64,000 nucleotides of DNA from Pseudomonas cremoricolorata. Its GTDB lineage: Bacteria > Pseudomonadota > Gammaproteobacteria > Pseudomonadales > Pseudomonadaceae. The DNA lies in contig NZ_CP009455.1 in assembly GCF_000759535.1 (NCBI RefSeq), forward strand, positions 4,154,001-4,218,000, given 5' to 3'. Below, piece after piece: positions 45,301 through 53,382 of this stretch. The notes beneath the pieces are model-generated. The model made no database searches and was not told the origin of the DNA. It saw only the letters and a list, made by a program, of their open reading frames with translations. The position numbers and the translations under genes were made by a program. Each line of letters opens with the position of its first letter. The stretch's first letter is position 1.

Positions 45301-48224
45301 TGGAAGAACACTGCGCACCGCTGATACGCCACTGGTTGCCGGCACAGTTCGAGGGCAGCCCGTTCGCGCAGTTGCGCAGCTTTGCCGCCGATGCGGCCAG
45401 CGTGCAGGCCTTCACCGACAGCCTGGCGCGCTTCTGCGCCGCGGAGCAGGCGCGGCGTGACACCTTGCAGGCGCACCCGGCCAGTTTCGAGGTGGATGAC
45501 CCGGCGCCTTACCGCGCCTGGCGCGCCGCCCACGCCGAGCGCCTGCTCAACCTCGATGCCGCCAGCCGTGGGCGTCTGGCGCAGTGGCTGGGACTGTTCC
45601 GTCAGCAGCGCGCCGAGCAGGCCCTGCGCGGCCCGGCGCTGCTGGCGCAATTGCGGCAGGTGCAGGCGCAGTTGGGTGAGCTCGACACCGGGCACTACCA
45701 GCCCAGCCTATCCCCGGCCCTCGCCGCCCTGCCCCGCGCGCAGCTGCGCCAGATGCTCGACGACAGCCAGGCGTTGCTTGCCCCTGGCGGCTGGCCGCGC
45801 TGGCTCAACCCGCTGCACTGGCTGCGGCGCAGCCGCGTGCGGGGTTTGCTGCGCCAGCAAGGGCAAGCGGCCGACCCGGCACAACTGGCAGCGCTGGCCG
45901 CCGCGGCCCAGCTGCAACTGGCCTGGCACTCGTTGCACGACCAGCTCAACAGCATTCGCCAGCAGTTGGCCGTGCCCGTGCCGACCTCCGAGGGCGGCTT
46001 GCAGCTGCCTGAGGCCGTGCACACGGTACTGACTCACCTGCAGCAGGTCGAACGCCTGGCGGCGGCCCTGGCCGCCTCGCCGCGGGCGGCGCAAAGTGAT
46101 GCCGCAGCGCTCAGTGGCGAGCCGGCGCAGCTTCAGGCGCTGCTCGACGACCTCGACGCGGCACTGCTGCGTCAAGGCGCACGCGAAGCCAGCGAGCAGT
46201 GCTTGCAGGCCCTCGGCCAATGGCTGGACGAGCCGTTGCACGCGCAATTGGCCACGGCACTGGCGCACAATCAAAGCAATCAGTCGGCCCTTCAAGCCTT
46301 GCAGCAGGCGCTGCCGAGCCTGCCGGCCTACCAGCGCTTTCGCCCCCGCGCCGCAGAATTGGGCAACGAAGCGCTGCAGTTGCTGGTCCTGCTGCGCCAG
46401 CGTCAGGACGAGCTCGAGCAGATCCCGGCAGAGGCGCTCGAAGCAGCGGTGCGCCGTCTGCTCAACCGTGAAGCGCGCTTGGGCTGGAAGCACCGGATCG
46501 AGCAGGCCAACCCCGAACTGCTGTCCAGTCAGGCCGAGACCCAGACCAAGATCGCCAACCTGGCCCAGGCCGACGCCCACATGCGCGAGCTCAACCGCAG
46601 CTTGCTCGGCCAGGGCATCGACCTCGCCCGCCTGGGCAATCGCAAGCAGTGGGAGGATGTCACTCGCCTGACGGGCAAGCGCTCACGGCGCCTGCGTGAA
46701 TTCATCGAGATGGGCAGTCGCCTGGGGCTGATGGAACTGCGCCCGGTCTGGTTGATGAACCCCGACGTCGCCAGCCGTGTCTTGCCACTGACCGCTGGGC
46801 TGTTCGACACGGTGATCTATGACGAGGCCTCGCAGATGCCTGTGGAGTTCGCCCTGCCGACGCTGTTCCGCGGTAAGGTCACGGTGGTCAGCGGCGACGA
46901 GAAACAAATGCCGCCCACGGCATTCTTCTCGAGCCGTGTGGAAAGCGACGAGGCGCAGCTGTTCGACGGCGACGAGCCAGATGAAGACGCCGACGAGGAG
47001 GAGCGCGAGGCCTTCGAAGACACCTGGAACCGCCGCGAGATCAAGGACTGCCCCGACCTGCTGCAACTGGCGCGCAACGCCCTGCCCAGCACCACCTTGC
47101 AAATTCACTACCGCTCGGCCTACCGCGAACTGATCGGCTTTTCCAATGCGTCGTTCTACGGCAACCGTCTGAACGTGCCCGTGCGTCATCCGCAGGCCAA
47201 CATCCTGCGCATCAAGCCGCTGGAGCTGATTCAGGTCGACGGCATCTACCAGAACCAGAGCAACCCCAGCGAAGCCGAGCGCGTCGTCGATTACCTCGCC
47301 GACCTCTGGCAGCGGCCCTATGCCGAGCGCGACTCGGTGGGCGTGGTGACCTTCAACCGCAAGCAGGCCGAGCTGATCGAAGACTGCCTGGAACAGCGCG
47401 CCGAACACGACCCCGCGTTCCGCGCCGCCTACGCCGAGGAACGCGAACGCAGCGAAGACGGCGAAAACATGGCGGTGTTCGTCAAGAACGTCGAGAACGT
47501 GCAGGGCGATGAGCGCGACATCATCGTGTTTTCCTCGACCTTCGGGCGCAATGCCCAGGGCAGCTTCCGGCGCAACTTCGGCGTGCTCGGGCAGACCGGC
47601 GGCGAACGCCGACTCAACGTCGCGGTGACCCGCGCGCGGCGCAAGGTCGTGATGATCACCTCGATGCCGATTGGCGATATTTCCGACATGCTCAACACCC
47701 AGCGTGCACCGAACAGTCCACGCGACTACCTGCAAGGGTATCTCGAGTACGCCCGCAGCCTGTCGGCCGGCGAGTTCGACAGCGGCGCACGGCTGCTCGA
47801 GCGCCTGCAAACCGACCGCAGCAGCGCCGCGCCACGCAGCCTGGCCGGTACCAGCGATGGTTTCGTGCGCGAGGTGGCGGCGTTCATCACCGCCCAGGGC
47901 TGGCAAGCGACCCCGGCCAGCGCCGGCGATGCCTTCGGCCTGGATTTCGCCATCGAAGACCCCGTCACCGGCCTGTACGCCATCGGCATCGAGTGCGACG
48001 CGCCCTGCCACGGCCTGCTGGCGCGGGCCAGGGCGCGGGAAATCTGGCGTCCGCAGGTGCTCGGGCGGGCCATCGCGCACCTGCACCGGGTGTCCTCGCA
48101 AGCCTGGTACCACGACCCGGCAGGTGAACAGGCGCGCTTGCAGGCGGCCATCGAACAGGCACTTGCCGGTGCTGCCGACACCCGGCCAGCCGACACTGAA
48201 ACGCCAACACAGGTGACGCCATGA
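42138..48224 (+). CDS. Giant pseudokinase / SF1 helicase / MTES_1575-type nuclease protein (frame after shift)
   Basis: The main frame gives 2,028 residues if read from GTG at 42138, but it is protein-like only from about 42186. Domains in order: (a) Ser/Thr kinase fold, about 39-290, with RHRDLRPTS (His152-Asp154) but GFG (174-176) for DFG and no recognisable VAIK lysine, so a pseudokinase; (b) a helical region; (c) SF1 helicase of the COG1112 type, with Walker A GPPGTGKS (898-905), a long coiled-coil insert, DEAS (1562-1565), GDEKQMPP, VQGDERDII and VAVTRARRK (from 1828); (d) a C-terminal endonuclease-like domain of the MTES_1575/Vsr type, with LDFAIEDP, IGIECDAPCHG (Glu1952, Asp1954), ARAREIWRPQVL and VSSQAWYHDP. 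It overlaps the next gene by four bases. The helicase and nuclease look active. A nucleic-acid surveillance or defence role is inferred. Confidence 0.85.
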   Translation: MPDLRRQRRRNRRRPPASAAATQPAALEHSADDASEIDGWQLQQQISNTDGIRERYHARHRDTGQQAVLTLYRAGAEPDPAIYDVLRRLPLEHVPQLFVTGRWHDRAYEVSEALAGSLADLGSVLDDLDSVRNVLRELGQALHAFNEAGLRHRDLRPTSLLLRSREPLDMVISGFGSARLSEFDLDIVSPLETSRYMAPEAVAGGVAAASDWWSLGMILLEQLTHGACFAGINANAYLIHVLANGVPLPDDLDPQLHLLLRGLLARDRHQRWQWPQVSAWLAGEPVQAPASAGEQADDREGATVQLGQQQYRNPRIFALAAAQAEHWPQALDHLLRGVLVTWAEQQGLPSTVLAGLRQVVQHEGLEDDLRLMLALKLLNPQIPLIYQGEIVTPGWLLQHPLEGYRLISGAVPDLLEHLQTDTWLSRLKTRAQNVRQRALHQHIELDEQTLRIYLLSTSRATLASQWQARQRLFPDSDHPGVLSLTQRRVIAEEDLIVLLSAELGQFRSAESIVNEAAELARSAEVGWFEAEAAGALLQQGQSELFGAIDQRILGFARCGVGAVDEWAEQFRLERRMPLANALVLLAIPSSQWLEPQKQQYVAQILDFFEKKVVNAVLRGPLVRMSIGKTTARVDLNELHSERRPAAALLDHLLQRNAREVTLDPECFASNDTVESRLHGLYRQSALYRRDTGIDGLYLGFPFLLSRDPRGTARPRLMPLLLWPVKLQLELGRRGQAALAFDSEREEVRLNPALEGVFGVETCKRWRSIADELLGRSSLRASDVLDAFGLLAGTLSRSLGPLPASSVELAPHQDQLACAAVLFHVTFMGQAIGEDLRLLKGLSPAGTGLETALRLRSDEAAHEPEPAAELQRFFTVASDPSQEAAVMQARQAPGLLVEGPPGTGKSQTIVNMVGDAIGRQRSLLIVCQKHAALEVVYKRLVAEGLGQRIVMLNDINRDREPVIRSVREQLEALLDPAGAPHNVQHQRQQVAARIEALEGELDRFQHSLHQPDPATGLSYRGLLGELIDLQAGSSPLEFPALRQRLGALDVGSLAQLEEHCAPLIRHWLPAQFEGSPFAQLRSFAADAASVQAFTDSLARFCAAEQARRDTLQAHPASFEVDDPAPYRAWRAAHAERLLNLDAASRGRLAQWLGLFRQQRAEQALRGPALLAQLRQVQAQLGELDTGHYQPSLSPALAALPRAQLRQMLDDSQALLAPGGWPRWLNPLHWLRRSRVRGLLRQQGQAADPAQLAALAAAAQLQLAWHSLHDQLNSIRQQLAVPVPTSEGGLQLPEAVHTVLTHLQQVERLAAALAASPRAAQSDAAALSGEPAQLQALLDDLDAALLRQGAREASEQCLQALGQWLDEPLHAQLATALAHNQSNQSALQALQQALPSLPAYQRFRPRAAELGNEALQLLVLLRQRQDELEQIPAEALEAAVRRLLNREARLGWKHRIEQANPELLSSQAETQTKIANLAQADAHMRELNRSLLGQGIDLARLGNRKQWEDVTRLTGKRSRRLREFIEMGSRLGLMELRPVWLMNPDVASRVLPLTAGLFDTVIYDEASQMPVEFALPTLFRGKVTVVSGDEKQMPPTAFFSSRVESDEAQLFDGDEPDEDADEEEREAFEDTWNRREIKDCPDLLQLARNALPSTTLQIHYRSAYRELIGFSNASFYGNRLNVPVRHPQANILRIKPLELIQVDGIYQNQSNPSEAERVVDYLADLWQRPYAERDSVGVVTFNRKQAELIEDCLEQRAEHDPAFRAAYAEERERSEDGENMAVFVKNVENVQGDERDIIVFSSTFGRNAQGSFRRNFGVLGQTGGERRLNVAVTRARRKVVMITSMPIGDISDMLNTQRAPNSPRDYLQGYLEYARSLSAGEFDSGARLLERLQTDRSSAAPRSLAGTSDGFVREVAAFITAQGWQATPASAGDAFGLDFAIEDPVTGLYAIGIECDAPCHGLLARARAREIWRPQVLGRAIAHLHRVSSQAWYHDPAGEQARLQAAIEQALAGAADTRPADTETPTQVTP
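42179..42186 (+). other. C7 run and possible -1 slippery heptamer
   Basis: Seven C residues (42179-42185) followed by G. In the zinc-ribbon frame the codons are GCC CCC CCG, giving the X-XXX-XXZ heptamer C-CCC-CCG at 42180-42186. A -1 slip here, or one extra C in the DNA, joins the zinc-ribbon frame to the kinase-helicase frame without loss of a residue. Confidence 0.7.
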
Positions 48225-49576
48225 GTGGCCCGAAGGTGGTGCGCATCGTCACCCGCGAAGAGATCCTCGCCCAGTGCGAAACCGCATTGCAACGCCTGAA
48301 CAAGGCCACAGCGCGCTGGCAGGCCCAGGCGCAGCGCCTGGGTACGGTCGAGGCCACGCAGTTGAACGCAATCGAGGCCCGCAACCAACGCCTGCGCGCG
48401 CTGCTGGCGCAAGATCGCTTCCGCGAGGTGCAGGACGCCGTCGCAGTGGAGCAGGCCTTTCTCAAACGCGACCTGCGCGAACGTCAGGCCCAGGCCATCG
48501 AGCGCGGCGCCGAGCAGCGCCAGCGGCAACGCCGGGTGCAGGACAACGCCGCGGTACTGCACAAGGCACTGGCAGCGGTGCCGGGTACGCCTGCCAGTGC
48601 GGCGGCGTTGCGTGACCTCGATGAACTCGCCGCACGCCCGACCCAGGCCGATGCCGAGCAGCGCCTGGCCCAGGCCTTCGCCCTGCTCGCCGCGCCTGCG
48701 CCCGAAGCCCCGCTGTCGCTGGCCCAGCAGCAGCTGGCTGAGCAGTTGCGCGGCGGCCAGCAGCAGCCCAGCTATGCCCAGTGGCTGGCCGAGCACGGCA
48801 ACGACGAGGCTCGCGACCCGCGCCTGCGACGCATCGATCGGCACATCGTCGAGCTGCAGCTGTTGCAGGGCGATGACGCTGCCGTGGCCTTCCTCAGCGC
48901 CTTGCAACGCGTCGAAACGCTGCCTGCCGGGGGCCAGCGCAATCTGCTGCTCGACAGCCTGGTGCTCGACCTGGCCGCCGCCACCCGTAGCGGTGAACAA
49001 CGCCGTGAGCGCCTGGAGCAGGTACACACCTTGAGCGGCGAAATTGCCGAACTGTTGCCTGACACCCAGGGCGAGCTGCTGGCGCAACTGGATGCGTGCA
49101 CCAACCAGACGCAAACCGCGCAGCTCGATGCACTGATCGAGCGCGCCGAAGCGGCGTTGGCCGAGCATGCCAACGCCCTGGCCGCTGAAGCACGGCGCCA
49201 GGCGGTGCTGCAAGGGCTGGCCAGTCTCGGCTACGAGGTGCGTGAAGGCATGGCCACCGGCTGGGCGCAGACCGGGCGCGTGGTGCTGCGCAAGCCGGCC
49301 ACGCCTGGCTATGGCGTCGAGGTCGGCGGACAGGCCGAAAGCGGGCGTCTGCAGGTACGCGCGGTGGCCCTGCAGGCTGACCGTGATCGCCAACGCGACC
49401 GCGACATCGAAACCCTCTGGTGCGGGGACTTCCAACGATTACAGGCGCTGTTGCAGGCGCAGGGTGACAGCCTGTCGATCGAGCGTGCACTGGAGGTGGG
49501 TGAGGTGCCGCTCAAGGAGGCCGAGGTGGCTGATGAGCGGGGTGCGAGCGAGGCGCCATTGCAGCGGCATCAGTGA
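48221..49576 (+). CDS. Coiled-coil protein of unknown function, fourth gene of the module
   Basis: A 451-residue protein that overlaps the helicase gene by four bases (ATGA). Most of it is long alpha-helix rich in Ala, Gln, Arg and Glu (for example residues 15-115 and 240-330) with heptad character. A small folded domain follows near 335-385: GLASLGYEVREGMATGWAQT with VVLRKPATPGYGVEVGG. No catalytic motif, signal peptide or membrane segment is seen. The start MSGPKVVRIVTREEI is clear. It probably is a structural or adaptor subunit of the AAA+/radical SAM/helicase module. I do not recognise the family. Confidence 0.8.
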   Translation: MSGPKVVRIVTREEILAQCETALQRLNKATARWQAQAQRLGTVEATQLNAIEARNQRLRALLAQDRFREVQDAVAVEQAFLKRDLRERQAQAIERGAEQRQRQRRVQDNAAVLHKALAAVPGTPASAAALRDLDELAARPTQADAEQRLAQAFALLAAPAPEAPLSLAQQQLAEQLRGGQQQPSYAQWLAEHGNDEARDPRLRRIDRHIVELQLLQGDDAAVAFLSALQRVETLPAGGQRNLLLDSLVLDLAAATRSGEQRRERLEQVHTLSGEIAELLPDTQGELLAQLDACTNQTQTAQLDALIERAEAALAEHANALAAEARRQAVLQGLASLGYEVREGMATGWAQTGRVVLRKPATPGYGVEVGGQAESGRLQVRAVALQADRDRQRDRDIETLWCGDFQRLQALLQAQGDSLSIERALEVGEVPLKEAEVADERGASEAPLQRHQ

Positions 49577-49594
49577 AGACTGGTCGCCTGAGTC

Positions 49595-49680
49595 GGGCCT
49601 GCTGCGCAGGCCATCGCGGCTGAAGCCGCTCCCACAGACCAAATCCCCGTAGGCGCGGCTTCAGCCGCGAATGGCCTGTG
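49595..49680. repeat. Inverted REP pair, cluster 3
   Basis: Two facing elements: GGGCCTGCTGCGCAGGCCAT continuing CGCGGCTGAAGCCGCTCCC (49595-49636), and GCGGCTTCAGCCGCGAATGG continuing CCTGTG up to 49680. They lie just after the four-gene module and probably end its transcript. Confidence 0.78.
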
Positions 49681-49825
49681 CCAACACCGACAATTCATCC
49701 GTCACCAAAGGTATCCCGTCGGCTAAATAACAAAAAGTGACCAGCGGGTCACGCTCTTATCACCCTTCTCTCCTACACTCAAATTCGGCCCGCGTACCGT
49801 TTGGAACAATCGCCTGAAATCAGTC

Positions 49826-49854
49826 GAACTTTCCTCTGGTGCGGCCAGTCATCA
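49826..49854 (+). promoter_or_regulatory. Candidate AlgU (RpoE-type) promoter for glgA operon
   Basis: GAACTT, 17 bases, then TCATCA. The -35 is exact for AlgU/RpoE in Pseudomonas, whereas the -10 only partly fits TCTGA. Osmotic-stress control of glycogen and trehalose genes in pseudomonads makes it plausible. Confidence 0.3.
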
Positions 49855-50067
49855 CTAAGCAGGCCATGGCTACTTCACTCGCCTGCCACGCCTGCCTACC
49901 CCAAGCAGCTCACGCGCCTTTGGCCAGGATGGTCAATGCGCGGTGCGGCTGTGCACGACTCGGGGCACGGAACGCAATATGCATTACCGAAACATGCAGA
50001 AGAGAGAATCAACGCGATGTAAATGCCTCGGGTGCCAGCACCCGAACATAGGGACGGAGAGAGACTA

Positions 50068-51627
50068 ATGATCAGTGCCGCTGTCGAGCCACATGCAGAT
50101 ACCTTCACCACGCCGCATCGCGAGCCGGTGACCCCGAGCTTCATCACGACAGCCAAGGCACCCGGCGCCAAGCGCCAGCAGAACCCGAACAAGCGCAAAG
50201 TATTGTTCGTCACCTCGGAAATCGCTGACCTGGTCAAGACCGGTGGCCTGGGTGACGTGTCTGCCGCCCTGCCTCGGGCCATGGCTGACCTGCACGACGT
50301 ACGCGTGCTGATTCCCGGCTACCCGCAGGTGATGGACAGCGACAACCCGATTCACATCGTCGGCGAGCTGAGCGGTCACGCCGCCCTGCCACCGTGCAAG
50401 ATCGGCCGTATGGACTTGCCGGACGGTCTGGTCATTTACGTCCTCATCTGCCCCGAGTTGTACCAGCGCGAAGGCACCCCCTACGGCGCCAACAATGGTC
50501 GCGACTGGCCAGACAACCATATTCGCTTCGCCCGCCTGGGCCTGGCTGCCGCTGACATCGCCGCTGGCGAGGGCATGGCGCATTGGACACCTGATCTGGT
50601 CCACGCCCATGACTGGCCTGCGGGCCTGGCCCCGGCGTACATGCACTGGCGCGGCCTGAACACGCCGACCCTGTTCACCATCCACAACCTGGCCTACCAG
50701 GGCGTGTACAGCCTTGCCTGCTGCCCGGAGCTGGCGATTCCCGAGCATGCGTTGCAACAGGAAGGCATGGAGTTCTACGGCAAGCTGTCGTTCCTCAAGG
50801 CGGGCCTGGCCTATTCCAGCCACATCACCACGGTCAGCGCCACTTACGCCGAGGAAATCACCACCCCGGAGTTTGGCTGCGGCCTCGATGGTTTCCTCGC
50901 CAGCAAAGCCCAGCAAGGCCTGCTCGGTGGCATCCCCAACGGCATCGATGAAAGCTGGGATGCGGCCACTGATCAGCATCTGCAGCACAACTTCAGCCTC
51001 AACGATTGGGAAGGCAAGGCTCTGAATGGCGATGAGGTGCGTGAACTGTTCGAGCTCGATCCGAGCGAAGGGCCGCTGTTCGCCGTGGTCTCGCGCCTGG
51101 TCTACCAGAAAGGCCTCGACCTGACCCTGGCGGTCGCCGATTTCATCGTCGAGCAAGGCGGCCAGATTGCCATTATCGGCCGCGGTGAGCCGGAAGAAGA
51201 GCAAGCCATGCGCGAGCTGGCCCTGCGTCACCCCGGCAGGATCGGGGTGCGCATCGGCTTCAACGAAACCGATGCACGACGCATGTTCGCCGGCAGCGAT
51301 TTCCTGCTGATGCCGTCACGCTACGAGCCGTGCGGATTGAGCCAGATGTACGCCCAGCGCTTCGGCTCGCTGCCGGTGGCGCGCAACACCGGCGGGCTGG
51401 CCGACACCATCGAAAACGGCGTCACGGGTTTTCTCTTCGACGAATCCACCGCCGACAGCTACCGCGAAGCGCTGGCCCGGGCGTTCTACGTGTACAGCAA
51501 GCCTGACCTGCTCAACGCCATGCGCTGCCTGTCGATGACCCAACCGTTCAACTGGTGCCAGGCGGTCACGCCCTACGCGCGCCTGTACGAGGATTTGGTC
51601 AAGCAGAGCCAGCTGGCCCACTACTGA
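50068..51627 (+). CDS. glgA: Glycogen synthase GlgA (GT5)
   Basis: A 519-residue bacterial glycogen synthase that adds glucose from ADP-glucose to the non-reducing end of alpha-1,4-glucan. After a 43-residue N-terminal extension, usual in Pseudomonas, the GT5 fold begins VLFVTSEIADLVKTGGLGDV; Lys57 and the two glycines form the ADP-glucose site. Later marks are VHAHDWPAGL, TIHNLAYQG, FAVVSRLVYQKGLDL and the catalytic-Glu region SRYEPCGLSQMYAQRFG. The ATG at 50068 follows GGACGGAGAG. First gene of glgA-treZ-malQ-treY. Confidence 0.95.
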   Translation: MISAAVEPHADTFTTPHREPVTPSFITTAKAPGAKRQQNPNKRKVLFVTSEIADLVKTGGLGDVSAALPRAMADLHDVRVLIPGYPQVMDSDNPIHIVGELSGHAALPPCKIGRMDLPDGLVIYVLICPELYQREGTPYGANNGRDWPDNHIRFARLGLAAADIAAGEGMAHWTPDLVHAHDWPAGLAPAYMHWRGLNTPTLFTIHNLAYQGVYSLACCPELAIPEHALQQEGMEFYGKLSFLKAGLAYSSHITTVSATYAEEITTPEFGCGLDGFLASKAQQGLLGGIPNGIDESWDAATDQHLQHNFSLNDWEGKALNGDEVRELFELDPSEGPLFAVVSRLVYQKGLDLTLAVADFIVEQGGQIAIIGRGEPEEEQAMRELALRHPGRIGVRIGFNETDARRMFAGSDFLLMPSRYEPCGLSQMYAQRFGSLPVARNTGGLADTIENGVTGFLFDESTADSYREALARAFYVYSKPDLLNAMRCLSMTQPFNWCQAVTPYARLYEDLVKQSQLAHY

Positions 51628-51642
51628 TTCGGAGAGCTGAAG

Positions 51643-53382
51643 ATGCACAGACACGGCGTACACCTGGTGGACGCCACGTCCGCGCGCTTCGCCCTCTGGG
51701 CGCCAGGCGCACGCGATGTGAGCGTGGAAGTCGTAGGGCAGTCATCACTAGTGTTGCAGCCTGAGCCGGACGGCTGGTTCAGCGCCACTGGCCCAGCTCA
51801 GGCTGGGCAGCACTACCGTTTCGTCATCGACGGCCAGCTCAAGGTCGCCGACCCCGCCTCGCGTTATCAACCTGAAGGTGTCAGCGGCCCCAGCGAGGTG
51901 GTTGCGCCCGAGTGGTTCGCCTGGCAACACCCCTTCCACGGCCGGCCTTGGCATGAGGCGGTGATCCAGGAAGTTCACGTTGGCGTGCTCGGTGGTTACA
52001 AGGGTGTCGCAGAGCAACTGCCGCGCCTGGCCAGGCTGGGCATCACCGCCATCGAACTGATGCCCCTCGGGCAGTTTCCCGGTGAGCGCAACTGGGGCTA
52101 CGACGGCGTCCTGCCCTTCGCCCCGCAGCACAGTTACGGCACCCCCGAAGAGCTCTGCCAACTGGTCGATGAGGCGCACCGGCTGGGCCTGGCGGTGATG
52201 CTCGATGTGGTCTACAACCACTTCGGCCCCGACGGCAACTACCTGCACGAATACGCCCCGAGCTTTTTCAATGAAGCGAAGAAGACCCCATGGGGCGCGG
52301 CCATCGACTTCAAGCAGCCGGCGGTGCGCGAGTTCTTCATCCAGAACGCCCTGATGTGGCTGCAGGAATATCGCATCGATGGACTGCGCTTGGATGCCGT
52401 ACACGCAATCGACTCGCCGGACTTTCTCAAGCAACTGTCGCAGCGCGTGCGCGAAGAAACCGATGGCCGTGAGGTCTGGCTGGTGCTGGAAAACGAGCAT
52501 AACCAGGCGTTTTTGCTGGAGAAGGCGTTCGACGCGCAGTGGAATGACGACGGCCACAATGCCCTGCACGTACTGCTGACCGGCGAAACCGAAGGCTATT
52601 ACGCCGACTACAAGGACCGCCCGATCGAGCAACTGGCGCGCTGTCTGGCTGAGGGCTTCGTGTTTCAGGGCCAGCAAAACCGCCATGGCGAAGCACGCGG
52701 CGAACCGAGCGGGCACCTGCCGCCGAGCGCGTTCGTGCTGTTTCTGCAAAACCACGACCAGATCGGCAACCGCGCCCTGGGCGAGCGGCTGACCCGTCTG
52801 TGCCCGCCTGCTGCCTTGCGCGCCGCCACCGGCCTGCTGTTGTTGTCGCCGATGATCCCGCTGCTGTTCATGGGTGATGAAGAAGGCAGCCGCGCGCCCT
52901 TCCTGTTCTTCACCGACTTCCATGACGAACTGGCCGATGCCGTGCGCGAGGGGCGACGCGGCGAGTTCGCGCACTTTGCCGCCTTCGCCGACCCGGACAC
53001 CCGCGAGAAGATCCCCGACCCCAATGCCCTCGCTACTTTCAAGGCCAGCCAACCGCAGGGTGACGATGTGCTCGCCGGCTGGCACGGCTTGTACCAGCAA
53101 TTGCTGGCGCTGCGTCATGAGTGCATCGTGCCGCGGCTGCCGGGCAGCCACAGCTTGGGCTGTCAGGTGCTGGGCGACAAAGCCTTGACCGCGCGCTGGC
53201 GCCTGGGCGATGGCAGCGAATTGCGCATCGACCTGAACCTGGCCGCGCAACCCCAGGCGGTAGACCTGCCGGCCCCTGGCATGCGCCTGTTCGACAGCAG
53301 TGACAACGCCCATTGCGACGCACTTCTTGCAGCTTACAGCTGCGTCGTCAGCCTGATTCCTCGCGCTGTGGAGACGCCATGA
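51643..53382 (+). CDS. treZ: Malto-oligosyltrehalose trehalohydrolase TreZ
   Basis: A 579-residue GH13 enzyme that cuts trehalose from the end of maltooligosyl trehalose made by TreY. An N-terminal E-set domain (FALWAPGARDVSVEVV) precedes the barrel with the TreZ-type region MLDVVYNHFGPDGNYL. The nucleophile is in GLRLDAVHAIDS, the acid/base Glu in WLVLENEHNQ and the third carboxylate in LQNHDQIGNRALG. The end is the small C-terminal beta domain. CGGAGAG precedes the ATG. It overlaps malQ by four bases. Confidence 0.95.
   Translation: MHRHGVHLVDATSARFALWAPGARDVSVEVVGQSSLVLQPEPDGWFSATGPAQAGQHYRFVIDGQLKVADPASRYQPEGVSGPSEVVAPEWFAWQHPFHGRPWHEAVIQEVHVGVLGGYKGVAEQLPRLARLGITAIELMPLGQFPGERNWGYDGVLPFAPQHSYGTPEELCQLVDEAHRLGLAVMLDVVYNHFGPDGNYLHEYAPSFFNEAKKTPWGAAIDFKQPAVREFFIQNALMWLQEYRIDGLRLDAVHAIDSPDFLKQLSQRVREETDGREVWLVLENEHNQAFLLEKAFDAQWNDDGHNALHVLLTGETEGYYADYKDRPIEQLARCLAEGFVFQGQQNRHGEARGEPSGHLPPSAFVLFLQNHDQIGNRALGERLTRLCPPAALRAATGLLLLSPMIPLLFMGDEEGSRAPFLFFTDFHDELADAVREGRRGEFAHFAAFADPDTREKIPDPNALATFKASQPQGDDVLAGWHGLYQQLLALRHECIVPRLPGSHSLGCQVLGDKALTARWRLGDGSELRIDLNLAAQPQAVDLPAPGMRLFDSSDNAHCDALLAAYSCVVSLIPRAVETP

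Larger units (their letters stand above)
49577..50067. other. Intergenic region upstream of glgA
   Basis: 491 bases. After the REP pair come an inverted repeat, GTGACC and GGTCAC (49737-49752), a candidate stress promoter at 49826-49854, and a leader that ends in GGGACGGAGAG before glgA. Small open frames here have no support. Confidence 0.5.

Noticed and set aside
39370..49576. Assigning the module to Mokosh, Zorya or a Clp protease
   Set aside because: No phospholipase D, no ZorA/B motor proteins and no ClpP partner are present. The AAA+ and radical SAM genes do not belong to those systems as I know them.
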